The position numbers and the translations under genes are program-made. From Molossus alvarezi (taxonomy: Eukaryota > Chordata > Mammalia > Chiroptera > Molossidae), in the NCBI GenBank assembly GCA_037176705.1, contig CM073908.1, positions 130,685,430-130,749,429 on the forward strand: 64,000 nucleotides of DNA, in the 5' to 3' direction. The notes beneath the pieces are model-generated. The model searched no databases, was not told the origin of the DNA, and worked only from the letters and a program-made list of their open reading frames with translations. Below, one piece after another: positions 44,360 through 59,591 of the stretch (the stretch's first letter is position 1; every line of letters begins with the position of its first letter).

Positions 44360-45440
44360 GTAATTTTATTTATTTTTTCCAGCTTTATTGAGATATAAGT
44401 GACATATAACATTCTATAAGTTCAAGATGTACAACATAATGATTTGATATATGTATATATTTAGAAATGATCACCACAATAAGGTTGGTTAACAAACACA
44501 TCCACCTCCTCATATAGTTAATTTCGTTTTTGTTGTAATGAGAAATTTAAATTCTACCCTCTTAACAAGATAAAATATACACTACAGTGCTGCACGCTAT
44601 AGTCACTATGTTATACATTACATCCCCCAAGCTTACTCATCTTATAACTGGAAGTTTGTACCTTTTGATCACCTTCATCTATTCCTCTCACTCCCAAACC
44701 CCGGCTTCTCACAACTACCTACGCGTTTACTGTTTCTATGAATTCATTTTTATTTTTAAACATCTAGTTTATTTATTTTTTTATTAATTTATTTTTGTTA
44801 CAGATGTTTCTCCTTTTTTCCCCATTGACACCCTCCTCCCCATCCCCCCCACCCTGTACCCACCTTTGTTGTCCATGTCCATCGGTTATACGTACATCCG
44901 TATAAGTTCTGTGGTTTATCTCTTCCCTCTATGAATTCATTTTATTTTGAACTCCACATATAAGTATGATCACAAAGTATCTCTTTTTCTCTAACTTATT
45001 TCACTTAGCATAATGTTCTCAAATTTCAGAGAGTTGTGACAAATGGCAGGATTTCAAATATTCATATATATAATTTAACTACTGCCTGTGTTTTCTTCTC
45101 AGAATTTTGTGGTTTTGATTTTTACATTCAAGTCTTTAATTCACTTTGCATTAGTTTTTGTGTATAGTGTAAGGTAGTGGTCCTGTTTCATTCCTTTGCA
45201 TGTGGCTGTCCAGTTTTCCCAGCACCATTTATTGAAGAGATTGTACTTTCCTCATTATATTTTCTTGGCTCCTTTGTCATTAATTAATTGACCAAATATG
45301 CATGGTTTTATTTCTCCACTTCCTTTTCTGTTCCATTGATTTGTTTGTTTTTATGCCAATACTTTCTTGTTTTGATTAATGTAGCTTTTAGGTTTACAGA
45401 AAATTAAGTACAAAGAGTTCCCTTATGTTCCCATTCCAGT
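44360..45440 (-). mobile_element. Old L1 3' end and ORF2, antisense, split
   Basis: Antisense old L1: AGCTTTATTGAGATATAAGT, AACATAATGATTTGATATAT, then after a nested insert (44751-44928) CACTTAGCATAATGTTCTCA and CCAGCACCATTTATTGAAGA. A short extra antisense L1-tail piece (GGTTTACAGAAAATTAAGTA) lies at about 45391-45440. No open frame. Confidence 0.75.
44751..44928 (-). mobile_element. 3'UTR-only young L1 insertion
   Basis: Bat-L1 3'UTR only: T-rich left end, ATTTTTGTTACAGATGTTTC, C-rich tract, TTGTTGTCCATGTCCATCGG. The 15-bp duplication CTATGAATTCATTTT lies at 44736-44750 and 44929-44943. Confidence 0.92.
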
Positions 45441-45441
45441 T

Positions 45442-45770
45442 TTGTGTATCAAAGGACATTATCAATAGAGTGAAAAGGCAACCTGAGAAATGGTATAAAA
45501 TATTTGCAAATCATATATCTAATAAGCAGTTAATCTCCAGAATATATAAAGAACTCCTACAACTCAAAAACAAATACCAAACAACCTGATAAAGATGAGC
45601 AAAGGAATTGAATAGAAATTTATCTAAAGAACAATTTCAAGTGAATAAAAAAAACATGAAAAAATGCTCAAAAATATTAATCATTATGAAAATGCAAATC
45701 AAAACCAAAATGAGATACCATTTCACACTCATTAGATTGGCTACTATCCACACAACAGAAATATGATCGA
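45442..45770 (+). mobile_element. Old L1 ORF2 fragment, sense
   Basis: Sense ORF2 C-terminal region: AGTGAAAAGGCAACCTGAGA, CCAGAATATATAAAGAACTC, AAAATGAGATACCATTTCAC. It abuts the antisense L1 above, either as a 5'-inverted piece of the same insertion or as a separate one. Confidence 0.7.
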
Positions 45771-46629
45771 GACATTCAAGTGACAAAGCAGGCCTAGACA
45801 AATTAAACATAAAATCAGAGAGAAACAGACAAATGATAGACTAACTTATCCAAATCAACTTCAGTCATAGCAAATCTATAAACCTAAGTAGAAATGTAAT
45901 TATACTTTTATCTATTGATATTAATATAGACAATATTGAATTAATGACCCCAGCAGAGACACCATGATATGTTTTATACATGTCATGTCAGTAACCTAAA
46001 AAATTTCCCCCAAAGGCAAAAGTAGAAGAGAAATAAACTTTTTCTTAACCTTTAAAATCTTCCCAAATGCAATTATGTGCTTCACAAGTCAGTGACAGCT
46101 TCCATTTCTAAGCCTATACTTTCCTGCTTGTGTCCAGGTATAACATTTTCCTGTTCTATGCTCTGTTTGTCAGTGCTTGTTCATTTTGCTAAAGGGTTTT
46201 AAATCTGCCTGAGAATGGAAATTTCTAACCATAGTAACTTATGATTCATCCTTGCATATTGCCTTTCCTCCAAACTTTCAAATCCTATTACAGCCAGTCA
46301 CTCATTAATGTCAATACCTCTGAGAAGTTAAGTGGCCAATTTACCCCAATTTGATAGAAAGGGGAAAAGAGAATTTAAATGACTTTACCTTTAATTAAGC
46401 TCCTACAGTCACAGAAGCAGATCCTTATATCTTTGCTACTTTCATCACAGTAATAGCATTGGATAAAACAAATATAAAACATAAGAAACGACTTCCCTTT
46501 TGTGCATAAACCCAATATTAATGTAGCTTTTTAAATGTGGAAGGTAAGAAAAAAGATATATTTGATTCTTCTTAATACTATTATCTTAATGCAAAATTGA
46601 TGAAAAGAAATTGAGAAGCAACATGCCCC
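45771..46629. other. Unique non-coding DNA
   Basis: AT-rich. No repeat or coding frame recognised. Confidence 0.5.
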
Positions 46630-46850
46630 AATGATTAAGATTGTTGATTCTGGAAGAAACTGGTCAAGATTTGGTTTATGACTCTTTTACTTAACAACTG
46701 TGTGATCTGGGATAATTTTCTGAGCCTCACAGTCATCATATGTGAAGTGGGGAAGAGAATAATAGGAGACACATCACAGAGTTGGTGTGAGAAATAAATG
46801 AAATAACATGTACTAAGCATGTGGATAAACAAGTATTTGGTAAACAAATG
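46630..46850 (+). mobile_element. MIR SINE
   Basis: Forward MIR: GATTAAGATTGTTGATTCTGG, the core TTAACAACTGTGTGATCTGGG, GAGCCTCACAGTCATCATATG, GAAATAAATGAAATAACATG. Confidence 0.8.
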
Positions 46851-47144
46851 TTTGCCTTGCTATGCAGAGACAAAGGGACACAGAGGACTTTGACCTCCAG
46901 GTGATAATAGCTCTCTTCCTGCTATAGGCAGTAAAAAGGGGGAGGAAAAAAGAAAAAAACCTTTCTGAGTCTTCTGTTTCTTAAAAATAATCAGCCTAAA
47001 ATAACTCTTATGCCCAAGAGGCCTATTTTGGGGTGACAAATACTGTTCTCCTACAGATTCATGAGCCCTACCTGAGGGATCATAATCTCTGAGGGTGGGA
47101 CTCTTAGGAGTAATTGTTTTAAAAATCTCTCCAGGTGATTCTTT
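46851..47144. other. Unique non-coding DNA
   Basis: No feature recognised apart from a purine-rich run at about 46930-46960. Confidence 0.45.
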
Positions 47145-47212
47145 TTCTTTTAATTAAAAAAAATAATTACAGTTGACATTCAATATTATATTAGTTTCAG
47201 CTTTACAGGTTA
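47145..47212 (-). mobile_element. Old L1 3' end, left part
   Basis: Antisense L1 tail: AATTACAGTTGACATTCAAT, ATTAGTTTCAGCTTTACAGG. It continues at 47921 on the far side of the LTR. Confidence 0.6.
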
Positions 47213-47920
47213 TGTTATCGGAGAATTGTATGGATAGAATTTCTCTGTCACTGGTGGGAGTAGGGTTCTTGTGATATCTTGAGAAAAATAATTTTCTAAA
47301 ATTCGCATGGGAGAATGAGTGAATTTTATTTGTGTAGTTATATCCCTCAGTTTCCAAAGTCCCATTTCCCTTAGTCCAGTCCTAGAAGAGGGGTAGCTGG
47401 GACTTCATCAGAGCTAGAAGCAGAGCCAGTGTCCAGAGTTCCCATTCCATGGTGGAGTTGAGTCTGGTGTAGCATCAGGCATCAGGCTACTCACAGTCCA
47501 TTAGTCTACTGTGTGGACTCCACATGGCTGTGGGCCATGTGGGCAAATGCAGGAGCGTGAGAGTCCTGCAAGCAAGGAGTCAAGCCTGAGCAGCAAGAGA
47601 GAGAGCCAAGAGAGGAAACTCCCTTTGTTTAGAAGTTTAAAAATCTCAGATTGTGTGCCCTTGCAGTGGCCACACCTATTCTGACCAATTACCTGTTTCC
47701 AGTTGTGACTGACAAGCAACCATCTGTCCACGTCACCCAGACATTACTGGGCATGCATTTAAACTGCCTCTGTCCAATCCCTTCCCCCATCAATCTGAGG
47801 GGAATAGAACTGCAGCTTCCTATACACCTATATACTATTACCTATACTAGATAATATACACCTATATTATCTAGTCTACCCTTTGCTCTTTTCCTGTTCA
47901 TTAATAACCAGATCATTACA
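47213..47920 (-). mobile_element. Solo LTR (copy 1), nested in old L1
   Basis: In the minus sense it begins TGTAATGATCTGGTTATTAA and ends near CCACCAGTGACA or slightly beyond. It splits an old L1 tail. It is related over most of its length to 59068-59591 and, in the opposite orientation, to 48322-48860. The R/U5-like end has AATAAAATTC followed by a CAAGAACCC block. No retroviral genes are adjacent. Exact ends and target repeat are uncertain. Confidence 0.65.
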
Positions 47921-48130
47921 ATGGTATCAGTCAGACAATCATATACTTTACAAAGTGGTCCCCTTGATATTTCTAGTATGCTCCTTGGCACCATGGCACC
48001 ATACATAGTCGTTATACTATTATTGACAACATTCCTTAGGCTGTACTTTACATCCCTTTGACTATTTTGTAGCTGGCAAGTTTTAATTTTTAAGATCTGC
48101 ACCTTTTTCATCCAGCACCCTCGCCCCAAC
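47921..48130 (-). mobile_element. Old L1 3' end, right part
   Basis: Antisense L1 3'UTR: CAGTCAGACAATCATATACTT, AAGTGGTCCCCTTGATATTT, GGCTGTACTTTACATCCCTT. Rejoins 47145-47212. Confidence 0.75.
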
Positions 48131-48321
48131 ACTCAGGTGATTCTTACACACCTAAAGTTTGAGAAACCTGTGTCTAGCAGGCTTTTTTGGGAGAAAGGAC
48201 CTTGAGGACATGAATGCTTCTCCATCAAGGAAATAAACAAATTAAGTGAGCTGATTAAGAGGCAGGGCTCCTGGTGGAAGGTAGACAGGCAAACATGCCA
48301 GACAATCATGAGGAGACAGAG
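48131..48321. other. Unique spacer
   Basis: Short stretch between two LTR copies. Its start (GTGATTCTTACACACCTAAAG, TTTGAGAAACC) may be a hAT/MER-type scrap. Not certain. Confidence 0.35.
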
Positions 48322-48860
48322 TGTTATTATCATAACTAGCTAGTTTATTAATGTTAATAAAGGAAAGAGAGCAAAGGGAAGGCCAGACATCATAATCATG
48401 GTCATCTGGGCAGCTTCACCAGGAAGCTGCCAGTTTACACTCCCCAGGGAAGCACTAGTCCATTCCTTGCAGATCACTGGGGGAAGGGATCACACAAAGG
48501 GGGAGATGGGTACATGCACAGTGAAGTTAGTGGGACATAGGGAAGGTGCTTGCCTGTCAGTCTAGCCTGAGTAAAAAGATCATTGGCTATGAGAGTGAAG
48601 TACTGGACTGGACTTGAATATGGAACAGAAATTTTGGGCAGTAGCCTTAATTCTAGTCCTGCTGAAAACAAGATTGGACTTTATTCATGGCAGGATGGAT
48701 GGAGATGGAGGGGAACTCCCTTTATTTTACATCATCAATAAAGCTTTCCACAAAACCCCATCCTTTTTCGAGGACCTCAGGAAATTCTTTTTCTCATGGT
48801 ACCCCAAGAACTCCAGTTCCACTGATAATAGAAAAAGAAAGAAAAACCAGATAGGAGGAA
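48322..48860 (+). mobile_element. LTR (copy 2) in opposite orientation
   Basis: Related to copy 1 in the plus sense: TGTTATTATCATAACTAGC start, AAGAGAGCAAAGGGAAGGCC, CTGGGGGAAGGGATCACAC, GCCTGTCAGTCTAGCCTGA, an R-like region with AATAAAGCTTTCC, then CCAAGAACTCCAGTTCCACTG. It encodes no protein. Ends are approximate. Confidence 0.6.
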
Positions 48861-48940
48861 CTCCAGGGTTTTTCCAAGGCTGGCTCTTATGGTCTGGTGT
48901 GTGGCATTACTAATTCTATGTGTATATCATTGTTCTGGAT

Positions 48941-48950
48941 ATGTATATAC

Positions 48951-49014
<64 letters not shown>
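48941..49014. repeat. (TA)n microsatellite
   Basis: Long alternating TA tract with a few TG and AC interruptions at its left side, directly fused to the head of a SINE. Confidence 0.95.
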
Positions 49015-49017
<3 letters not shown>

Positions 49018-49099
49018 TATGTACCCCTAGTGGGAACTGAACCTGGGACTCTCTGGTCCACAGGTCAGCACTCCAACCGCTGAGTCAAACCGGCCAGGG
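49015..49099 (-). mobile_element. VES-type SINE head only
   Basis: Only the tRNA-like 5' part is present: TACCCCTAGTGGGAACTGAA through AACCGCTGAGTCAAACCGGCCAGGG. The body and A-tail that should lie to the left are missing and the (TA)n tract stands in their place. Confidence 0.88.
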
Positions 49100-49914
49100 A
49101 AGTAATGTTTGATATGTGATAATGGCCTATCTGCATCTTCCTGACATTTCAAATATTACCTGATGCTAAGGAGTTATAGTTACTAACGCATCAACAGAGT
49201 TGACCTAAATGAAGTTGCATGATATATTCAAGCTTGATTACTTAAAAGAAAAGTGTTTACATAAATACATTATGTAACATTGTATTGCCAACACACAGCA
49301 CTAGCATATCTAAATGTTAAAAGTGTTAAAAAAATTTTTTTAACTTCTACTGCTGAAAGTTTTTTTTAAAGAAAGGGTTTATAAGAAGATTGGTCTTGGG
49401 GCATAGAGTCTAAACCTCCAGCAGCATAGCTAGGTAGAAAAGACAATATGTCCATCCTCCTGGAGTTTTGTAAGTGTTTTTATGCATCAAGTAGGGGGAG
49501 AAATATGTAAGCTTTTGTGAAAGGATTTACATTAGCTATAAACAAAGAGGGTGACCCAGTTCTGGGATAAGGGTAGCAGGATCCACAAGGAAGAAGTGTC
49601 TCCCCTTGTGAATTAGCTGTAGGTAGCAGATTGGGAAGTTCACATTTAAGTAAATGGAGACTCTTGGGATTCTATGGCTCCTGGCTATTCTCTCAGTTGG
49701 TAAAACCTGGAAATTAATTCTAAATTTCAACAGATATACAGGAATGTGAGCAGTCCTTTGGCACAGTTGGTCCCCAGCTAACTGTTCTGTCTCTTTCTCT
49801 CACTCTAGGGCCACTGTAATTTTAATTTAGAACATGTCAGAATTTTTTTTTCTTGTCAAAGGGATGCTATTATCTGCTTTATGTGTTCATGAAAAACCAG
49901 TGGTAGTGGTGGTG
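49100..49914. other. Unique non-coding DNA
   Basis: No repeat or gene recognised. Confidence 0.5.
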
Positions 49915-50115
49915 GTGATAACTAAAGTATATTTTCATAGCATTTATTTCTTTACATTATTTCATTTTGTCCTTACAAATATAAGTAATATTGTCTTACT
50001 TTAGGGAGAAAATCTTAAGAATGGCTCATCGATTTGCCCAAGATTATAGCTAGAAAACTGCACACCCAGAACTTGAATTCATTTTTTCAAAGTCTATGTT
50101 CAGTCTTCTCCCTTT
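49915..50115 (-). mobile_element. MIR-like remnant
   Basis: TATTTTCATAGCATTTATTTC, TTTAGGGAGAAAATCTTAAG, CGATTTGCCCAAGATTATAGC and CAGAACTTGAATTC follow reverse MIR order, weakly. Confidence 0.5.
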
Positions 50116-50307
50116 GAGCCTGTGATCCTCAAAATGTCATCCACTGAATGGTAGGCATCTATGAAACCCTTTCAGGTGGTTTGTAAGTTTTTAACAAATG
50201 ATAATACAACGAGATTATTTCTCTCTTTCACTGTGTTAGTATTTGTACTGAAGTTATAGAAGCAACAGTCAAGGCAGTGACACAAAAATATATGCACACT
50301 ATTTTTT

Positions 50308-50567
50308 AAAGTTTCATTTATTTATTTATATTTTTATTCCTCACCGGAGGATATGTTTTTTTCATTGGTGTTTAGAGAGTGGGGGTGAGGGAGAGAGAGA
50401 GAGACATTGATGTGAGAGAGAAACATCAACTGGGTACCTTCTGCACAACCCCAACTGGGCCAGAGATTGAACCTGCAAACCAGATTAGTGCCCTCGACCA
50501 GGAATTGAACCTGCGACCCTTCGGTGTGTGGCCCAACACTCTTACCACTGAACCACACCAACCAGGG
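50308..50567 (-). mobile_element. VES-type SINE
   Basis: Reverse SINE with tail hairpin complement TCCTCACCGGAGGA, GA-rich body and a head ending CACACCAACCAGGG. Duplication CACACTATTTTTT near 50295-50307 and 50578-50590. Confidence 0.92.
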
Positions 50568-50590
50568 TACACACGTACACACTATTTTTT

Positions 50591-51149
50591 TTTTATGCCA
50601 GTTTTACTTTAGAAAATCCATGGAAAGTAGGACAATTATTAATTTTTCAAAATCTTGATTATACATTTTTTAACATTTTGTGTGTCAAAATGAGAAGTAC
50701 AAAGAAAGCATTTCTGTTGCATACTGAGGAAAATAATTGTCTCAAGGAAACTTATTCATGCAGTTATTTGCGTTTTGAGCTGAAGGAGATGTTTTGTTTT
50801 ATTTGTGGAACATTATTTTTACTTGAAAAAACTACTAACAGACAGTAATGAGTATTTAGACTTGGGTGTTTGAAAGACATTGTTTCAAAATGATTAAACT
50901 CAACCTGCCACTTCAAAGAAAATAACTACTTGTTGACAATAAAAATTTTTGAGATTTCATGCAAAAATTAGAATTTTGAAAAACTTGTAAATACTTCCAT
51001 AAGCGTAACAGCTTCTCAATATGCACAGACTTTTCTGATGAAAATAGTAGTGCTACTCATTAATATAATTTTAATAGTACATAACAAAATGTTGGTGAAC
51101 CAAAATGCTCCAATGTTACCCAATCAAACATGGGTAAGATACATTAACA
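50591..51149. other. Unique non-coding DNA
   Basis: AT-rich. Nothing recognised. Confidence 0.5.
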
Positions 51150-51161
51150 GTGTCAGATATA

Positions 51162-51409
51162 GCCCTGGGCGGTCTGGCTCAGCGGTTAGAGTGTCTGCCC
51201 AAGGACCAAAGAGTCTCAGGTTTGATTTCCAGTCAAGGTCACGTACCTGGGTTGCAGGTTTGATTCCTGGTGCAGGTCGGAGTTGTGTAGGAGGCAACCA
51301 ATCTATGTGTCTTTCTCACACCAATGTTTCTCTCTGTCTCTCTCACCTCCATTCCTTCTTCTCTATCTAAAAATCAGTAGGAAAATATCCTTGGGTGAGG
51401 GTTAAAAAA
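51162..51409 (+). mobile_element. VES-type SINE
   Basis: Forward SINE: GCCCTGGGCGGTCTGGCTCAG head, TC-rich body, and tail ATCCTTGGGTGAGGGTT with a G-T-wobble version of the hairpin. Imperfect direct repeats TGTC(TC)AGAT flank it. Confidence 0.92.
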
Positions 51410-52321
51410 ATGTCTCAGATGTATCAATGAATTTTAGTGTAACAGAATACTAAAAATTATTGATGTAGTTTTGGATTCCACATTGTAACTTTCATGAATC
51501 TATTTTAACACAGCAAAGTCTGCTGAGTCTTGACTGACTTTAGTTCAAAATAACCCACATGCTGAAGTGGAACATTTTGCGGTGGCGTATTCCATTCTCC
51601 TTTGTAACTGAGCAGAGTTTGTCCACGGGGCTCTGCAGATAGCTAAGTAAGCTGACGTGGGTGCAGTGAAAGAAAGTTGTATATATTATATAGCACTATA
51701 CAGTGAAGAATGGGCATCTTGTGATCTTGTGCAGGAAGAACTTGAAGTCTTCAACGGTTTACAAAAGATTTTATAGAGCAAAAGTCATCAGTCATCATGA
51801 CTAAGGGGTTTGGGGTTGGAGACTGTTTTGATTGGTCATTCTGATGAGAGCGTTAGCAGTTTAATTTTTCAGCTCCTAGAGTATCTTGGCCAAGTCTGGG
51901 TGGCTATGGCCAAGTGGTCTCAAAAAGGAGAGGTCTGTAAGACATCCTGGGTTATGAGTCAGTTAACGTCAGAGCAGAAAGAAAAGAACAGAGTTATACA
52001 TTTCATACTTAACTGGCTACTTTCTTCTGATCACTTGGGCAGAGCATGCCTTCTGAAACGTTCTATAAGCAGGCCTATAGGCCCCAGGATATGAGTACAT
52101 TAAAGTACAGCTATGACTCTCAAGAAGGGCTAATTTAATAATTTTAACTAAAAGTTAAATGCTAATATATTTAGTCAGTTATGATTTGCTGTTCGCTTCA
52201 CTATCAGTTGTGGAGTTTGCGTGGGATATTAAAGAATGTTCAAAAATACCTTTAATAGCTATTAAAATATTCCTCCCATTTCTGAATACTTCTCTAAGAG
52301 AAGCCATATTCTATTCATATA
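51410..52321. other. Unassigned; possible old LTR at about 51540-52130
   Basis: Blocks such as GGGGTTTGGGGTTGGAGACTG and AGCAGGCCTATAGGCCCCAGG have the feel of an ERVL-type LTR, but I cannot define ends or a duplication. No coding frame stands out. Confidence 0.3.
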
Positions 52322-52445
52322 CAGAATGGGGAAAAAATAGGTTTACAATTCTGAGTACATGAAATATAATTTATTGTATTATTATTTATTAATTACTATA
52401 ATATTTCTCACATTAACAACTATAAACGAACTTTAGCACCACCCA
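52322..52445. mobile_element. Mariner-type MITE, second copy
   Basis: Starts after a TA (52320-52321) with CAGAATGGGGAAAAAATAGG-TTTACAATT and ends AACTATAAACGAACTTTAGC-ACCACCCA before TA. The interior (TTTATTGTATTATTATTTAT) is the reverse complement of the interior at 27167-27289. It is more diverged than that copy and is non-coding. Confidence 0.85.
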
Positions 52446-52788
52446 TATATATATTATGTTGAAGCAACATAGTAAAACAGATTGAATGTAAAAGAATATA
52501 TGAGAGTCCACCCATCTTCTATTAAGTTAGACATTTTTTAAAAAAAATTTTGTTAATTTATTTTTGTTGTAGATGTTTCTCCTTTTTTACCCCACTGATA
52601 AACTCCTCCCCATCCCCTCCACTCCGTTCCCAGCTTTGTTGTCCATGTCCATTGTTCATGCATACATGCATATAAGTTCTGTGGTTTATCTCTTGCCTCT
52701 CCCCACCATCGCCTCTTCTAAGGGTTGTCAGTCTGTACCCTACTTCCACGTCTCTGGGTCTACTCTATTCCTCAGACTGTTATGTTCA

Positions 52789-56530
<3,742 letters not shown>

Positions 56531-56575
56531 TTTTGTTTAGTGTGGATCTATCTTTCTTCCTATTTCTTCTACTAA

Positions 56576-57485
56576 TTACAGCAGTCCTTTTAGCATATCT
56601 TGCAGTGTTGGTTTGGTGCTAATGTATTCTCTTACCTTTTTTTTTTTTTTTTTTTTTTTAATCTGGGAAGTTCTGTATTTGACCTTCTATTTTGAATGAT
56701 AGCCTTGCTGGGTAGAGTAGCCTTGGATTCAGATCCTTCATTTTCATGACCTTGATTACCTCATGCTATTCCTTCCAGCCTGTAGTGTTTCTGTTGAGAA
56801 ATCATCTGAAAGCCTTATGGGGGTTCCTTTGTAGAGAACCTGTTGCTTACCTCTTGCTGCCTTTAGGATTCTCCCTTTGTCTTTAATTTTTGGCATTTTA
56901 ATTACTTTGTGTCTTGTTTTGGGCCTGTTTGGGTCCTTACTTGGGGCTGTCTGTGCTTCTTGAATTTGAATGCCTTCTTTCTTTACCAAATTAGGGAATT
57001 TTTCTGTCACTATTTCTTCAAATATATTCTCTAACCCTTGCTCATTTTCTTCTTCTTCGGGGACTCCTATGATGCGAATATCATTATGTTTCCAGTTGTC
57101 CCACAGTTCTCTTAAGCTGTCTTCCTGTTTTTTTATTGTTATTTCCTTTTGGTTTTCTGATTGGTTGATTTTTTCTACCCTGTCTTCTAATTCACTGATC
57201 CGGTCCTCAGCTTCTTCTACTCTGATGTTTAGTCCTTCCAATGTATTCTTTATTTCTGCTGTTATTCTTCATTGCTTCTCGGTGGTTTTAATTTCCAGTT
57301 GGTTGATTTTCAATGTTTCTTTGTCTTTACTCATATTGTTGATGTCCTTACACATGCTATTGAGCTTCCTGAAGATCATAGGTCTGAATTCTAGGTCTCT
57401 TAACTTGCTTAACTGGGTTTCATTTATCTCATCTTCAGTAGAGGTCTCTTGCTCTTTCATTTGCGATTTGTTTCTTTGTTTAACT
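56576..57485 (-). pseudogene. ORF1: L1 ORF1 pseudogene
   Basis: The coiled coil and RRM are readable (RVEEAEDRISELEDRVEKIN; NDIRIIGVPEEEENEQGLEN; RLSDDFSTETLQAGRN), but the canonical ATGGTGAA start has become AGAGTTAA and a T-run near 56638-56660 breaks the C-terminal domain. Non-functional. Confidence 0.9.
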
Positions 57486-58335
57486 CTTTTGGCTATCTCA
57501 GTGGGTTTTGGAACCTGCCAAATTTTTCCTGTGGGTGTTGGTGTTCTGCTGTTTGTCGCTCACTCTACTGGGTTTGAATGAGCGAGGGAGGGCCCATGTT
57601 AAATACCACTGTCAAGTCTTAATTTCCTGGTTAGATTTGCAAGCCAAGGAATGGTTCAGTTATCCTCTAGCTTTTTTCTGGAGGCTATTAGTTGTGGTTA
57701 GTTGAAGAGCCTTGGTTTCTCAGTTGAAGGAAAAGCTCCCTCAGGTGCTCAGTATAAGAGGATTTTCCAAGGGTGGGGCAGATGCTGGTTGTTAATGGGC
57801 CTCAATTTGTATTTCAATGGCCCATAGGTGGGGTTGAATCTCAGATGGAGGGGCTGCAGCCTCTCCCCTGAGCCCTGGGAAGAAGTAAAATGACCACTGT
57901 CCTGTGGCCACAACTCAGCAAAAGCTCTGAGCGCCCTCCAAATCCTAAGCGTCATCACAAAGTTTCAGTCCAGTCCGCCCTCCCTCTGCCAGAGCCCAAG
58001 GTGAGTGACTGTGGCTCTTTTAGCGCTCTGTCCCAGCTCTGCGCTGTGGAGCCGCTTGAGAGTTTAACCCCAAGTGCGCTGCTCACAGCTAAGAGTGCTG
58101 TTCACAGCTAAGCCCACTGCTGTCTATGGGCTCCCAGCCCTACCTCTCACCCCTCTGCAATCCTACCTGGATTGATCAGTGTCCCTCTTTGTATGGTCCT
58201 TGCAAGCTGCTTTTCTGTTGCTTTCCCCCACAATTTGTCTTTATTTTCATTGTATTTCCTGTTTGGTCCTGGGAGATGGTCTGTGTAGCTTCCATTCACT
58301 CTGCTGCCATTTTGGAATCCTAAGTTAGACATTTT

Positions 58336-59067
58336 AAAGAATTAAAAATGTAAAACAATGCTACTCTTCTCAATAAATGTTTTATTGTAGTTTGTTAAAT
58401 ATATTTTTTAAAATAGTACTTTAAAATTTGTTTTAATTTTTAATGCAGTATTTATTAATATATATACTCCCCACACACAAAATCTCTTTGAAGGTCTTCA
58501 ATAAAATTTAAGGAAATAAAGAGGTCTTGAGATTAAAATGTTTGAGGATGGCTATAGTGTACCAAGCAGTAGCAGTAAAAAAATATATTTTACATTTCTA
58601 TAGTTTTTCCATCTAAAATTATTTTCCCCATAAAAATTATTTTAGGTTTTTCAGAAAAAAATGTAAGGTACTTCATTTAGGATAACCTACTGTTGCTTAC
58701 AGATATGTATACTGTGGCACAAATACTTTACTTAAAGTAAAATTATGAAATGTGAAGTTTGTCATGACTCCCCTGTTGGGAAGGTTAATTCTAGTAGGCC
58801 TGAGATTGGCCTGGGTTGTTTTGCTGAAGTAAGACATGTACCTGAATGATACTGAGCAATGATCAAAGCATACAACATATTAGTTGTGTTGTTTCGGTAC
58901 CATGGTTTCAAGGAGAAATTGGGGGTAGTTTATACTAACTTATCAGCATCATTTACTGGTTATATGGAGATGGATGGTTTACATACATCTCATTTAGGGG
59001 AAGCCTACCCATCCCCTTAGAGCACTCCCAGAGGGTTCCAACATGGGAGCTAGTTCCATAGTAAGTA
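58336..59067. other. Unassigned DNA
   Basis: AT-rich first half. From 58760 (TGTCATGACTCCCC) the sequence may be an extension of the neighbouring LTR, since it would give that block TGT...ACA ends. No target duplication supports this. Confidence 0.35.
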
Positions 59068-59591
59068 AATATGCAGCTGTGGATTCAGCAGAGCTAGAAG
59101 TAAGGCCAGTGTCCAGAGTTTTCGTTCCATGGTAGAGTTACGTCTAGCATAGCATCAGGCTAATCACAGTCCATTAGTCCATTGTGTGTATGGGGGTCCA
59201 CATGTCTGTGGGCCATGTGAGTGAGTGTAAGAGCATGAGATTCCCACAAGCCAGGGGTCAGGTGCAAGCAGCATGAGAGAACAAGAGTGGGACCCCTTTG
59301 TTCAGGAGTTTAAATATCAAATCTAACTGTGCTTACAGTGACCACGCCTATTCTGGTCAATGGCTTGCTCCCAGTTGTGACTGACAGGCAAGTACACTTA
59401 CTATTTATTCTGACTTTACTGGGCATGCATCTAAAATGCCTCTCTCCAGTCCTTCCCCCATTTATCTACAAGGAACAGACCTGGAGAATATTAAATTGCA
59501 GCTTCCTTGCAAAGCTATATAAATGGCATGCCTATATTATCTGGCTTTCCCTTTGCTCCTTTCCTGTTAATTAATAACCAGGTTATTACAA
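59068..59591 (-). mobile_element. LTR fragment (copy 3)
   Basis: In the minus sense it begins TGTAATAACCTGGTTATTAA and is colinear with copy 1 (47213-47920) through TGGCCCACAGACATGTGGAC, AACTCTACCATGGAACG and GACACTGGCC. A TATATAG lies near 59516. The R/U5-like part of copy 1 is not found here. Confidence 0.65.

Noticed and set aside
45391..45770. Twin-primed L1 at the antisense/sense switch
   Set aside because: An extra antisense L1-tail fragment lies between the two arms, so separate insertions are as likely as a single inverted one.
51810..52094. 94-codon frame in the unassigned 51.5-52.1 kb block
   Set aside because: Low-complexity context and possible LTR sequence. No recognisable domain.
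58760..59591. Complete 832-bp LTR with TGT...ACA ends
   Set aside because: Only 59068-59591 aligns with the related LTRs, and no target duplication flanks the longer block.
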